This document shows positions 35,023-43,911 of a stretch of 63,427 nucleotides of DNA, in pieces. A program made the position numbers and the translations under genes. Origin of the DNA: Salinibacterium sp. (GTDB lineage: Bacteria > Actinomycetota > Actinomycetes > Actinomycetales > Microbacteriaceae); the NCBI GenBank assembly GCA_019638845.1, contig JAHBSZ010000009.1:1-63427 (forward strand), read 5' to 3'. The notes beneath the pieces are model-generated. The model did not search any database, was not told where the DNA came from, and worked only from the letters and a program-made list of their open reading frames with translations. Within the stretch, counting starts at the first letter, position 1, and every line of letters begins with the position of its first letter.

Positions 35023-36699
35023 CTAGCGGGCGCGGCGAAGCTTACGCAGCAGAGGATCTCCGAACGCGCGTAGCTCGGGGTTGCGAGTCACCCACAAGAG
35101 CACCGCGTAAACAACCGCCATCACGGCACCAGCGACGATCATCGAAAGGATGCCACTGAATCTGTTCTCGACGGGGAAGCCGCCCGCGCCGATGCCGCCG
35201 AGCCCAGCAAGCACTCCAGCACCCACTGCTCCGGCCACGAGCGCGGCCGCGAGGAACCACAAGACCTGCCGAAGCACGCGCCACGTATCCAGCGGACCGA
35301 GGACTGTGCGGAGGTAGATAGCCGAAAGAAGGGCTTGCAACGCGACCGCCGAGGAGAGCACGAGTGCAAGGCCGACTGCGACCCACTGCTTGGGGACAAA
35401 CTCACCGACGAGCAGAGCGCCAGCAACGAAGTAGGCGGTTTGCACCACTTGGATAACGAAGGCGGCGCGGGTGCGGTCGAGGGCATAGAAGACGCGCAGC
35501 AGCACGAAAAAGATGGTGAAGGGCACGAGACCCGTGAGGTACGCGAGGTACACCTGCGCGATCGAGCTTGTTTCGCCGTAGTCGTTGCCGAATACCGAGC
35601 TGAACGGGAAGGAAAGTACGGCGAGACCGACCGCGGAGAACACCATGATGAGCAGGATGGAACGCAGCGCGGAGGAGAGATCTTCCCGCAGATCACCGAG
35701 TCGGCCGTCGCGAACGTGTGAGCTCATCCGCGTGAAGTAGGCGGTGACGATCGACACCGTCACTATCGAGTGCGGAAGCATGAACATTGTCCAGCCGATT
35801 TTCATGGCGTTGACCGACGCGTCTCCGGTTGCGCTCGAGGCAACCCGGGCCTCGATGACACCCGAGATTTGGGTGACGAGGAACATCGCGAACACCCAGG
35901 AAGCAGCGCGTCCCGTGCTGGCGAGACCCACTCCTCGCCACCGGAAGTCGGGCCGGTACCGCAGCCCCGCCCGTCCGAGAAAGAAGAACAGCGCAAAGGC
36001 CTGAACAGCAATGCCGAGCGTTGCGCTGCCAGCAAGCAAAGCGACTTGCTGAGCTGTCCAGTCGGCGGCAACTTGGTGGTTCTCCTGAGCGCCATACAGA
36101 GAGATGAAGACGACGAGACCGCTGATCGCCACGATGTTGTTGAGTACGGGAGCCCACGTGAACGGACCGAAGACGCCCCGGGCATTCAATGTTTCACCGA
36201 TCAAGCTGTAGAGCGCGTAGAACAGGATCTGCGGGAGGCACCAATATGCGAGCGCGGTCGCGAGGGCGACCTCCTCGGCGTTGAAGCCGCTGCCGTAGAG
36301 AGCGACTAAAAGTGGGGCGCAGGCCGTTGCGATGATCGTGACGACGAAGAAGACGACGAGGCCAATCGTGATTACCTTGTTGATGAAGGCGGCTCCGCCG
36401 TCACTATGCAGCCCGGCCTTGACGATCTGCGGCACGATGACCGCACTCAACAACCCGCCTGCGATGAGCGAATAGATGTTGTTCGGCAACTGATTCGCGA
36501 GCGCGAAGGTGTCGCCAGCCGCGGAGTTCACACCGATGGCACTTGCGAGCACGATAAGACTGATGAACCCGAGGACCCGCGAGACAAGCGTTCCTGACGC
36601 AAGAAACGCGCTGGCTCGCCCGATCGTTGTGCCGCCCGAGGGCGCAGGGATGTCAGTTACGGATGCCGCATCCGTGCCCTGCCGCGTCGGGTCAGTCAC
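35023..36699 (-). CDS. murJ: Lipid II flippase MurJ (MviN)
   Basis: A 558-aa MATE/MOP-superfamily transporter with about 14 membrane segments. The family pattern ASGTLVSRVLGFIS near the N-terminus and NARGVFGPFTWAPVLNN are visible. It flips lipid II across the membrane for peptidoglycan synthesis. Unlike mycobacterial MviN it carries no C-terminal pseudokinase or sugar-binding extension. Its start overlaps the end of the DUF6049 gene by 8 nt, suggesting coupling. Confidence 0.94.
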   Translation of the reverse strand: MTDPTRQGTDAASVTDIPAPSGGTTIGRASAFLASGTLVSRVLGFISLIVLASAIGVNSAAGDTFALANQLPNNIYSLIAGGLLSAVIVPQIVKAGLHSDGGAAFINKVITIGLVVFFVVTIIATACAPLLVALYGSGFNAEEVALATALAYWCLPQILFYALYSLIGETLNARGVFGPFTWAPVLNNIVAISGLVVFISLYGAQENHQVAADWTAQQVALLAGSATLGIAVQAFALFFFLGRAGLRYRPDFRWRGVGLASTGRAASWVFAMFLVTQISGVIEARVASSATGDASVNAMKIGWTMFMLPHSIVTVSIVTAYFTRMSSHVRDGRLGDLREDLSSALRSILLIMVFSAVGLAVLSFPFSSVFGNDYGETSSIAQVYLAYLTGLVPFTIFFVLLRVFYALDRTRAAFVIQVVQTAYFVAGALLVGEFVPKQWVAVGLALVLSSAVALQALLSAIYLRTVLGPLDTWRVLRQVLWFLAAALVAGAVGAGVLAGLGGIGAGGFPVENRFSGILSMIVAGAVMAVVYAVLLWVTRNPELRAFGDPLLRKLRRAR

Positions 36700-38323
36700 T
36701 GTCGGCCTCGCGGCGGCTCATCCCGCGGCGGCGGAGAATCGTGCGAACAATCCCCGCCCCGAAGACGATCACCACCAGAATCGCGATCGCAATAACGATC
36801 GGGGTTTCCCAGCCCGCCTGCACGTTGACCTCAGACGAGATCGGGGCACCGATCTCCACCCCCGTGCCGCTCGTGAGGGTCACCGTGACGTCAACGACGC
36901 CGTTGGACAGCGAATGGACCGGGATATTCGCCTTGGCCTGCGCTCCAGCGTCGATGTCGAGACGTACCCGAGAGTCGTCGATGGCGAGAAGTGGAGAGAG
37001 CGATCGCACTGTGATGTACACAGTCGCGGCCTGGTTGAGCCCATTATCGACGGTAATCGGCAAATACTGGTCGTTGTCGGCCACGAGCAGGAAATTGCTG
37101 CTCGCGACGACATGGACCGCGTTTCTGAGGGCAATCGACTCTGTCGTGAACCCGTCGGCAGCGGCGGGCCAGTCAGCAAGGTCGGTATGCCACTCAGCCG
37201 AGAGCAGTGCCAGCAACTCAAGACGGCGATTCGAGGTGATGGCTGCCGGGTCGCTCGACACTGAGGCGAAGGCGCGCTCGGCACTCTCCGCCTGAATCAT
37301 CTGCCCGACTCGGGACAGGCGGTCAGCAGCCTGAGGTTGGTCGATGACACTTCCCGACGTCGGCCCGACGGCCAGAACCTGCGTTAGGGGAACGAGTTGG
37401 ATGGTGGGGTTGGTCGTCAGTGCCGCAATGGTGTTAGCGAGGGACGACCCGTCCGCCGTCAACGTGCGATCCAGCGTCGCGAAGATGGCGCCGCTGCCGG
37501 CGTCCGCTACCGAACCTGAGAGCGTGGCCATAGCGGAGTCCCAGTCCGCGGGCAGGATCGCGTTGGTGGCCGAGCGTAGGGCCGTCGACACCGAGGTGTT
37601 CGAGACGAGGACCCGAAGGCCGTCAATCTGCGCGGTGGGTGCCCCCGCCGCATCCGTGGAGACGTTGTCGGACGACAGGATTGCTGTCGAGTACCCGCCG
37701 GCGGCGATCGCGGGTAGATCGCCGGAGATTGCCGAGTTCTCGCGCGGCCAAGCGATATCGGTGAGGGAGTACTTCCAGGCGAGAATCTCCTCGCTGCCAG
37801 GGAGTGTGGGTTGCGATGGCTCTTGGGCCGAGCCGGTTGCCAGCGGTGTCGGGGTTGCCGGTGAATTCGCGAAGAGCTGGGGGTCGATAGCGAACTCGAA
37901 GCCCTCTGGCCGGAGCGGCGTAGGACTACCACCCTGGGTCTGCAGCGTCAGGTCTGCATCGGCATAGGCGAGTTCGAACGTCTGGTTCGAGGCTGATTCG
38001 AGGCGATTGAGCCAAGCGATCGCGGAGGCGGGCGCGGATCCTCCGAGCAATCGGATCGAGGCAATGATGCGAGGGTCGATACCGAGCGCGACGGTCTTGT
38101 CATAGACGGCGTCGAGTTCTTGTGTCAGCAGTCCGTGCTCCGACGTGTACTGCTGCAGCGTTTCGGCATCGAGGAACGCTTCGTCGCCAGACGGAACAAC
38201 GATCGGGATCGCGATCGCGAGCTTGATCACGGACTGATCGTCAGCAGCTCCGGCGGCACCGACGGCGATTCCGGTCAGCCCGAGTCCGATAGCGAGGGTG
38301 GCACCCAGGGCTCTCATGAACAT
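36692..38323 (-). CDS. DUF6049-like secreted/membrane-anchored protein
   Basis: A 543-aa protein with an N-terminal signal-like hydrophobic segment (about 5-27), a large extracytoplasmic region rich in Ala, Ser and Thr, and a C-terminal membrane anchor (about 508-530) with an RRRG-type basic tail. Position between pcnA and murJ matches the Rv3909 family (DUF6049), which is conserved in actinobacteria and linked to cell-envelope biogenesis. I identify the family by context and architecture. A start six bases further in (MRALGAT) is also possible. Confidence 0.75.
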   Translation of the reverse strand: MFMRALGATLAIGLGLTGIAVGAAGAADDQSVIKLAIAIPIVVPSGDEAFLDAETLQQYTSEHGLLTQELDAVYDKTVALGIDPRIIASIRLLGGSAPASAIAWLNRLESASNQTFELAYADADLTLQTQGGSPTPLRPEGFEFAIDPQLFANSPATPTPLATGSAQEPSQPTLPGSEEILAWKYSLTDIAWPRENSAISGDLPAIAAGGYSTAILSSDNVSTDAAGAPTAQIDGLRVLVSNTSVSTALRSATNAILPADWDSAMATLSGSVADAGSGAIFATLDRTLTADGSSLANTIAALTTNPTIQLVPLTQVLAVGPTSGSVIDQPQAADRLSRVGQMIQAESAERAFASVSSDPAAITSNRRLELLALLSAEWHTDLADWPAAADGFTTESIALRNAVHVVASSNFLLVADNDQYLPITVDNGLNQAATVYITVRSLSPLLAIDDSRVRLDIDAGAQAKANIPVHSLSNGVVDVTVTLTSGTGVEIGAPISSEVNVQAGWETPIVIAIAILVVIVFGAGIVRTILRRRGMSRREADSD

Positions 38324-38411
38324 GGGCTGACCCCGGTAATCCGCTCGGCCAGCATGAGGACGAGTCTATTCACTCGCGCCGGGGAGGCTTACGAGATGTC
38401 AAGCTAGACGA

Positions 38412-39824
38412 ATGACTGTCGCCGGGGCCATTGCTCGACTCGAGTTACTTGCCGACTCCGGCCCCGTTGCGTTGCTTTCCTCTGCTTTCGCCACGGCCGG
38501 GCATGAGTTCGCTCTCGTCGGTGGACCGGTGCGGGACGCCTTCCTCGATCGTCCCCTGACGGACCTCGATTTCACGACAAACGCCGACCCCGATCAGATC
38601 CTCGCCATCGTCAAGCCCATCGCGGAGGCGTGCTGGGACGTGGGTCGCGACTTCGGAACGATCGCGGCTCGCATCGCTGGCCACACCGTGGAGATCACCA
38701 CCTATCGTGCCGACTCCTATGACGGCGCGACACGCAAACCGGTGGTTACCTTCGGCAGTGACCTCGAGTCCGACCTCGTGCGGCGCGACTTTACCGTCAA
38801 TGCCATGGCCCTCCGCTTGCCCGAACGGGTACTCGTCGATCCCTGGGGTGGGCTGCAGGATCTCCTTGACAAGCGAATAAAGACGCCGGGACCGCCCGAG
38901 GTGTCGTTCGGGGACGATCCACTCCGGATGCTGCGTGCCGCGCGGTTCACCGCACAACTCGGGTTCGTGGTGGAGGAGCAGACGGTCCGTGCGATGACAG
39001 AGCTTGCTCCGCAACTGGACATCGTGAGTGTCGAGCGCATTGCCGACGAGCTCCGCAAGTTGATGCTTACGCGGGACCCCGTTCCGGGCATCCGGCTGCT
39101 GGTTGAGACCGGTATCGCCGAACGGATACTGCCCGAGATTCCGGCATTACGACTCGAGATCGACGAGCATGCACACCACAAGGATGTCTACGAGCACAGC
39201 CTGACGGTGCTGCAGCAGGCCATCGACTTGGAACGCAGCGAATCGCCAGATCTTGTGCTGCGCCTCGCGGCCCTGCTTCACGACATTGGAAAGCCCGCGA
39301 CCCGCAAGATCGAGTCGGGCGGAGTGGTTACGTTCCATCACCACGATGTTGTTGGTGCAAAGCTCGCGGCCAAGCGGCTGCGTGCGCTGCGATTCGACAA
39401 CGACACCATCGCATCCGTTGCCCGTCTCATCGAACTGCATCTGCGCTTCTTCGGCTATACCGATGGCGCGTGGACCGATTCCGCGGTGCGACGCTATGTG
39501 CGCGATGCCGGCCCCCTGCTCGAACGCTTGCACGTGCTGACGCGCGCCGATGTGACCACGCGAAATCGTCGCAAGGCCGACCGACTCTCGTTCGCCTACG
39601 ACGACCTTGAAGAGCGCATAGGCGCGATCGCCGAGGCCGAGGGGCTAGCCGCAGTGCGACCGGATCTTGATGGTGAGCAGATCATGGCGGTACTCGGACT
39701 CGCCCCGGGTCGAGAGGTAGGCGAGGCTTATCGGTTCCTTCTCGAGCTTCGGCTGGATGAAGGTCCGCTGGGAGAGGTCGAAGCCGAGCGTCGATTGCGC
39801 GAGTGGTGGGCGGCTCGCCGATGA
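38412..39824 (+). CDS. pcnA: CCA tRNA nucleotidyltransferase
   Basis: A 470-aa class II nucleotidyltransferase. The catalytic GGPVRD and LTDLDF (the D-x-D) motif lie near residues 37-55, followed by RRDFTVNAMA and a C-terminal HD domain (LLHDIGKPATR). It adds or repairs CCA at tRNA 3-prime ends, which fits tRNA genes here without encoded CCA. Location beside the DUF6049 gene and murJ is the conserved actinobacterial one. It overlaps the racemase gene (ATGA). Confidence 0.94.
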   Translation: MTVAGAIARLELLADSGPVALLSSAFATAGHEFALVGGPVRDAFLDRPLTDLDFTTNADPDQILAIVKPIAEACWDVGRDFGTIAARIAGHTVEITTYRADSYDGATRKPVVTFGSDLESDLVRRDFTVNAMALRLPERVLVDPWGGLQDLLDKRIKTPGPPEVSFGDDPLRMLRAARFTAQLGFVVEEQTVRAMTELAPQLDIVSVERIADELRKLMLTRDPVPGIRLLVETGIAERILPEIPALRLEIDEHAHHKDVYEHSLTVLQQAIDLERSESPDLVLRLAALLHDIGKPATRKIESGGVVTFHHHDVVGAKLAAKRLRALRFDNDTIASVARLIELHLRFFGYTDGAWTDSAVRRYVRDAGPLLERLHVLTRADVTTRNRRKADRLSFAYDDLEERIGAIAEAEGLAAVRPDLDGEQIMAVLGLAPGREVGEAYRFLLELRLDEGPLGEVEAERRLREWWAARR

Positions 39825-40510
39825 AACGGATTGGCCTCGTGGGAGGCATGAGTTGGCAGAGTTCCGCTCTCTACTACGAACTGATTAACGAGTTCGTCGG
39901 TGAACGATTGGGCGGCTTTCATTCCGCCGATTGCGTTATGGTCTCGGTCGACTTCGCTGAGATCGAACGGATGCAGCACTCGGGTGACTGGGATGCGGCG
40001 GCCGCGATTCTCGCGCGGGAGGCCGCACGGCTCGAAGGGGCCGGGGCTGAACTGATCGTGTTGTGCACGAACACCATGCACAAGGTCGCATCAGCTATTG
40101 AGGCCGCGGTCACTGTTCCCTTTCTGCACCTCGCCGATGTCACGGCGACGGCAGTTATCGAGGCCGGGATCGATGTTGTGGGACTTCTCGGGACCAGGTT
40201 CACCATGCAGGAAGACTTCTACCGTGAGCGCATGCAGTCGCACGGTCTCACCGTCGTGGTTCCGAACCCGGAAGACATGGCGACCGTCAACCGCATCATT
40301 TATGAGGAGCTTGTCGGAGGGATCGTCCTCGAGTCGTCTCGTGCCAGCTACCTCGCTGTCATCGCTGATCTTCACTCGCGGGGTGCACGAGGCGTGATTC
40401 TCGGCTGCACCGAAATCGAGTTGCTCATCTCGCAGTCCGACACGGCTCTCCCGGTGTTCCCGACCACGCGCCTGCATGCCCTCGCAGCGGTTGAGGCGTC
40501 GCTGGCCTAA
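39821..40510 (+). CDS. Aspartate/glutamate racemase family protein
   Basis: A 229-aa enzyme of the Asp/Glu/hydantoin racemase superfamily. The two catalytic cysteines are C82 (LCTNTMH) and C196 (GCTEIE). YgeA-like members racemise broad amino acids; a MurI role (D-glutamate) is less likely because the sequence resembles the aspartate-racemase group. I start at MKRIGLVGG, coupled to the pcnA stop; an upstream GTG would add five residues. Its stop overlaps that of ino1. Confidence 0.88.
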   Translation: MKRIGLVGGMSWQSSALYYELINEFVGERLGGFHSADCVMVSVDFAEIERMQHSGDWDAAAAILAREAARLEGAGAELIVLCTNTMHKVASAIEAAVTVPFLHLADVTATAVIEAGIDVVGLLGTRFTMQEDFYRERMQSHGLTVVVPNPEDMATVNRIIYEELVGGIVLESSRASYLAVIADLHSRGARGVILGCTEIELLISQSDTALPVFPTTRLHALAAVEASLA

Positions 40511-41577
40511 GCGTTCTCTCGGATGAACTGCTCAAGCAGTTCGCGCGCAACCGGATCCGGAAGCTGCTCCGGCGGCGACTTCATAAAGTAAGCGGACGCG
40601 CCGATCAACGGCCCTCCGATCCCCGCGTCGAGGGCGACCTTGGCTGCGCGAACTGCATCGATGACCACCCCCGCGGAATTGGGCGAGTCCCAGACTTCGA
40701 GTTTGTACTCGAGACTGGTCGGCGCATTGCCGAACCCGTGGCCTTCGAGTCTGACGAAAGCGAGTTTGCGGTCGTCAAGCCACGGAATGTGGTCACTCGG
40801 CCCGATGTGAACGTCGCGCGCGTTGATCGCGCCATCCACGTTGCTCGTGACCGACTGCGTCTTCGAGATCTTCTTCGATTCGAGCCGCGAGCGTTCGAGC
40901 ATGTTGCGGAAATCCATATTGCCGCCCACGTTGAGTTGGTAGGTGCGATCGAGCACGAGTCCGCGCTCTTCGAACAGCCGGGCGAGAACGCGGTGGGTGA
41001 TCGTCGCTCCCAACTGACTCTTGATGTCATCCCCCACGATCGGGATGCCGGCGGCAGTGAACCTCGCCGCCCACTCTGGGTCACTCGCGATGAATACAGG
41101 CAGCGCATTCACGAATGCGACACCGGCTTCGAGCGCCGCTTGAGCGTAGAACTTCGCGGCGTGTTCCGAGCCGACGGGCACGTAACAGACCAGCACGTCG
41201 GCGCCGCTATCGCGCAAGACCTGGGTAACGTCGACAAGCGGGGCATCCGACTCGTCGACCAACTCGCGATAGTACTCGCCGAGCCCGTCGAGTGTTGGAC
41301 CACGTTGCACGGTAACTCCGGTCGGCGCCACCGACGCGAAGCGGAAAGTGCTGTTTTGGCTCGCCCAGATTGCCTCGGATAGGTCCACGCCGACTTTGAG
41401 GGAATCGACATCGAAAGCCGCAACGAACTCGATGTCGGATACCGCATACTTCCCGAAGCGATTGTGCATGAGACCGGGGATCCGATCACCGTCTGCGGTG
41501 TCGGCGTAGAAGGTCACGCCCTGGATCAGTGAGTTTGCGCAGTTGCCCACGCCTGCAATGGCGACCTTAACGGTCAT
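40507..41577 (-). CDS. ino1: Inositol-3-phosphate synthase
   Basis: A 356-aa NAD-dependent enzyme that converts glucose 6-phosphate to inositol 3-phosphate, the first step to phosphatidylinositol and mycothiol. The N-terminal nucleotide loop [10 protein letters not shown] and the central region GTPVGD-like [10 protein letters not shown] and [10 protein letters not shown] are the Ino1 landmarks. A GAGGAG Shine-Dalgarno precedes the ATG; the longer upstream frame overlaps the rpsF leader and is rejected. It is divergent from rpsF. Mycothiol synthesis links functionally with the trx system. Confidence 0.93.
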   Translation of the reverse strand: MTVKVAIAGVGNCANSLIQGVTFYADTADGDRIPGLMHNRFGKYAVSDIEFVAAFDVDSLKVGVDLSEAIWASQNSTFRFASVAPTGVTVQRGPTLDGLGEYYRELVDESDAPLVDVTQVLRDSGADVLVCYVPVGSEHAAKFYAQAALEAGVAFVNALPVFIASDPEWAARFTAAGIPIVGDDIKSQLGATITHRVLARLFEERGLVLDRTYQLNVGGNMDFRNMLERSRLESKKISKTQSVTSNVDGAINARDVHIGPSDHIPWLDDRKLAFVRLEGHGFGNAPTSLEYKLEVWDSPNSAGVVIDAVRAAKVALDAGIGGPLIGASAYFMKSPPEQLPDPVARELLEQFIRENA

Positions 41578-41603
41578 GGATGGTGCTCCTCGTAAGAAAT
41601 GCG

Positions 41604-41699
41604 TACACTGGGCAGGTTGTCCGGTTCCTTCTGGAACCGCGACAGCCGTCAACACCCTCCTGCTGCAGATCGTCTGCAGCCGTTCTAGTCCGAAGGAGG
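41604..41699 (+). promoter_or_regulatory. Promoter and structured leader of rpsF operon
   Basis: A TACACT -10 element is at 41604-41609. The leader then forms two hairpins: CGGTTCC-TTCT-GGAACCG (41622-41639) and GCTGCAGA-TCG-TCTGCAGC followed by CG (41662-41682), before the AAGGAGG Shine-Dalgarno at 41693. S6:S18 complexes are known to bind structured leaders carrying a CCG motif in many bacteria; whether this is one is inferred. Confidence 0.45.
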
Positions 41700-41706
41700 T
41701 GGGTTT

Positions 41707-42225
41707 GTGACGCACCAGTACGAACTCATGGTGATCCTCGATCCAGAGATCGATGAGCGCACCGTGGCACCCAGCCTAGACAAGTTCCTCAACGTCATCC
41801 GCACGGATGGCGGCACGATCGACAATGTCGATGTGTGGGGTCGCCGTCGCCTGGCCTACGAGATCAACAAGAAGACCGAGGGCATCTACGCCGTCGTCAA
41901 CTTCACGGCGAACTCGTCAGCAACCGTCGAGCTCGACCGTCAGCTGAAGCTCAGCGAAGCGGTCATGCGCACCAAGGTGTTGCGTGCCGAGCAGGGTTTT
42001 GCCCAGGTCGCCGCCGCCAAGCAGCTTGCCGACGAGAAGGCAGCTCGCAAGGCCGCCGCTCCCGCCAAGGCACCTGCCGCCGGGGCACCTAAGGCAGCGG
42101 CCGAGGCCCCTGCCAAGGCTGCTCCTGCTGCTGAACCCAAGGCCGCTCCCGTCAAGGCCGCCCCTGCTCCGAAGGCTGCTCCCGCTGCCGAGGAATCCGC
42201 AGAGGCCGCGAAGGACGCGGAGTAG
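41707..42225 (+). CDS. rpsF: 30S ribosomal protein bS6 with long Ala/Lys/Pro-rich C-terminus
   Basis: A 172-aa protein. Residues 1-100 form the S6 fold ([28 protein letters not shown]). The following roughly 70 residues are a low-complexity stretch of Ala, Lys, Pro and Glu repeats. bS6 is typically about 95-135 aa, so the tail is unusually long. It binds 16S rRNA with bS18. The start is GTG with AAGGAGG 7 nt upstream. It is the first gene of rpsF-ssb-rpsR-rplI. Confidence 0.94.
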   Translation: MTHQYELMVILDPEIDERTVAPSLDKFLNVIRTDGGTIDNVDVWGRRRLAYEINKKTEGIYAVVNFTANSSATVELDRQLKLSEAVMRTKVLRAEQGFAQVAAAKQLADEKAARKAAAPAKAPAAGAPKAAAEAPAKAAPAAEPKAAPVKAAPAPKAAPAAEESAEAAKDAE

Positions 42226-42228
42226 GTC

Positions 42229-42729
42229 ATGGCAGGCGAGACCGTCATCACCGTCGTGGGAAACCTCACGAGTGACCCCGAACTGCGTTACACGCAGAAC
42301 GGGCTCGCGGTAGCCAACTTCACGATCGCTTCGACCCCGCGCAACTTCGACCGTGCGAGCAACGACTGGAAAGACGGTGAGGCACTCTTCCTGCGCGCGA
42401 GCGTATGGCGTGAGTTCGCCGAGCACGTCGCCGGTTCGCTCACGAAAGGTTCGCGCGTCGTCGCGACCGGTCGCTTGAAGCAGCGCTCGTACGAAACGAA
42501 GGAAGGCGAGAAGCGAACGAGCATCGAGCTCGAGGTTGATGAGATCGGCCCGTCGCTTCGTTACGCAACGGCACAGGTAACCCGTGCCGCTTCCTCGCGT
42601 GAAGGCGGCGCCCCCCGCGGCGGTGCCCAGGTCACCGAAGAGCCGTGGGCGGCTTCCGCTCCTGACTCCTCGGGCGCGGACGTGTGGAACACGCCCGGCA
42701 GCAACTACTCGGACGAGACGCCTTTCTAA
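42229..42729 (+). CDS. ssb: Single-stranded DNA-binding protein
   Basis: A 166-aa protein with an N-terminal OB fold ([17 protein letters not shown]) and a flexible Gly/Ala/Ser linker ending in the acidic tail DETPF, the binding tip for SSB partners. It coats single-stranded DNA in replication and repair. It lies 3 nt after rpsF and 32 nt before rpsR, the conserved order rpsF-ssb-rpsR-rplI. Confidence 0.97.
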   Translation: MAGETVITVVGNLTSDPELRYTQNGLAVANFTIASTPRNFDRASNDWKDGEALFLRASVWREFAEHVAGSLTKGSRVVATGRLKQRSYETKEGEKRTSIELEVDEIGPSLRYATAQVTRAASSREGGAPRGGAQVTEEPWAASAPDSSGADVWNTPGSNYSDETPF

Positions 42730-42761
42730 GGCGCGCCCAACTTACTTAAGGAAAACAACTC

Positions 42762-43025
42762 ATGGCTGGAAAGAGCAGCGGCGATCGCCGCAAGCCCATT
42801 CGCAAGGGTAAGGACGGCAAGAACGCCGCCCCCGCCAAGGCGATCCGCGTGGGCGTCATCGACTACAAGGATGTCGCAACGCTTCGCAAGTTCATCTCGG
42901 AGCGTGGAAAGATCCGCGCCCGCCGCATCACCGGTGTCTCCGTGCAGGAGCAGCGCCTCATCGCCACGGCAGTCAAGAACGCCCGTGAGATGGCGCTTCT
43001 GCCCTACGCCGGCTCGGGCCGTTAA
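42762..43025 (+). CDS. rpsR: 30S ribosomal protein bS18
   Basis: An 87-aa basic protein with the bS18 core [18 protein letters not shown] and [13 protein letters not shown]. No cysteine pair is present at the N-terminus, so it is a zinc-independent form. It binds with bS6 at the platform of the 30S subunit. A Shine-Dalgarno TAAGGAAAAC precedes the ATG. Confidence 0.97.
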   Translation: MAGKSSGDRRKPIRKGKDGKNAAPAKAIRVGVIDYKDVATLRKFISERGKIRARRITGVSVQEQRLIATAVKNAREMALLPYAGSGR

Positions 43026-43036
43026 GGAGCACCGAT

Positions 43037-43489
43037 ATGTCCAAGTTGATTCTCACGCACGAGGTCACCGGTCTCGGTGCTCCCGGTGACGTCGTTGACG
43101 TCAAGAACGGTTTCGCTCGCAACTACCTCATCCCCCAGGGCTTTGCCGTGGCGTGGACTCGCGGTGGCGAAAAGCAGATCGAATCCATCAAGGCCGCGCG
43201 TACCGCGCGCGAGCACGCGACCCTCGAAGAAGCCCAGGACCTGAAGGCTCGCCTTCAGGCCACGACCGTCAAGCTCACTGTCAAGGCGGGCGAGGGCGGT
43301 CGGTTGTTCGGCTCGGTCAAGACGGCCGACGTGGCTGATGCCGTCGCGGCAGCCGGACTCGGCACTGTCGACAAGCGCAAGATCGAGATCACCTCGCCGA
43401 TCAAGGCGACGGGCGAGCACGAGGCCACAGTGCGCCTCCGTGACGATCTCGTTGCAACGATCACCCTTCAGGTGGTTGCTGCAAAGTAA
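43037..43489 (+). CDS. rplI: 50S ribosomal protein bL9
   Basis: A 150-aa protein with the bL9 N-terminal domain ([28 protein letters not shown]), a long helix rich in Ala and Lys and the C-terminal domain with GRLFGSV. It binds 23S rRNA near the L1 stalk and helps maintain reading frame. It is 11 nt downstream of rpsR and is followed by a strong terminator. Confidence 0.97.
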   Translation: MSKLILTHEVTGLGAPGDVVDVKNGFARNYLIPQGFAVAWTRGGEKQIESIKAARTAREHATLEEAQDLKARLQATTVKLTVKAGEGGRLFGSVKTADVADAVAAAGLGTVDKRKIEITSPIKATGEHEATVRLRDDLVATITLQVVAAK

Positions 43490-43515
43490 CTACTGCACCC
43501 CCCTCTGTGGGGGTA

Positions 43516-43545
43516 GACAACGGCGGGCCAACCCCCGCCGTTGTC
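43516..43545 (+). terminator. Terminator of the rpsF-rplI operon
   Basis: A perfect 12-bp stem, GACAACGGCGGG paired with CCCGCCGTTGTC around loop CCAACC, followed by GCATTT. A smaller hairpin with CCCCC/GGGGG lies just before it. Confidence 0.88.
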
Positions 43546-43911
43546 GCATTTAAGCCCGGTTTCCCCCACCTTTGTGCACAGGAGCCGATATATTCCCTCA
43601 ACCCTCAACCCGCACTTCAAAGAACTTTCTACACACACCGGTGCATAAATAAAAAAGCAGGTCAAAGGCGGTTTTGGTCTGAAAACTGACCACAAGTGCA
43701 CAGGAGATTCCACAGGTTCCCCACACGAGTCCCGGCGTTTCCCGCCGTTTCCCCACAGGGCCATCCACAGGCTCCCTTGTGGCACCTCACCGGGCCTCCC
43801 TATCGTGGTCCAGTCCCAGCCGGTGGAAGCGAGCTGAGCCTCGGTTGTGCGGTCGGAGTGTCGGCGGACGAGGCTACAACTGAGGCGTACCGTCATCCAT
43901 GGAGGAACTGA
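43546..43911 (+). promoter_or_regulatory. rplI-dnaB intergenic region with repeated CACAGG motifs and promoter
   Basis: This 366-bp non-coding gap holds five CACAGG-type motifs, at 43574, 43696, 43708, 43751 and 43763; the last (ATCCACAGG) and TTCCACAGG resemble the DnaA-box flanks near dnaA. The pair at 43574 and 43696 is an exact 11-bp direct repeat GTGCACAGGAG. An AT-rich stretch with a GTTTT/AAAAC hairpin lies at 43652-43690. A -35 TTGTGG (43777) and -10 TATCGT (43801) with 18-nt spacing form a good promoter, and GGAGG precedes the dnaB ATG. I see no credible gene in it. Confidence 0.6.
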
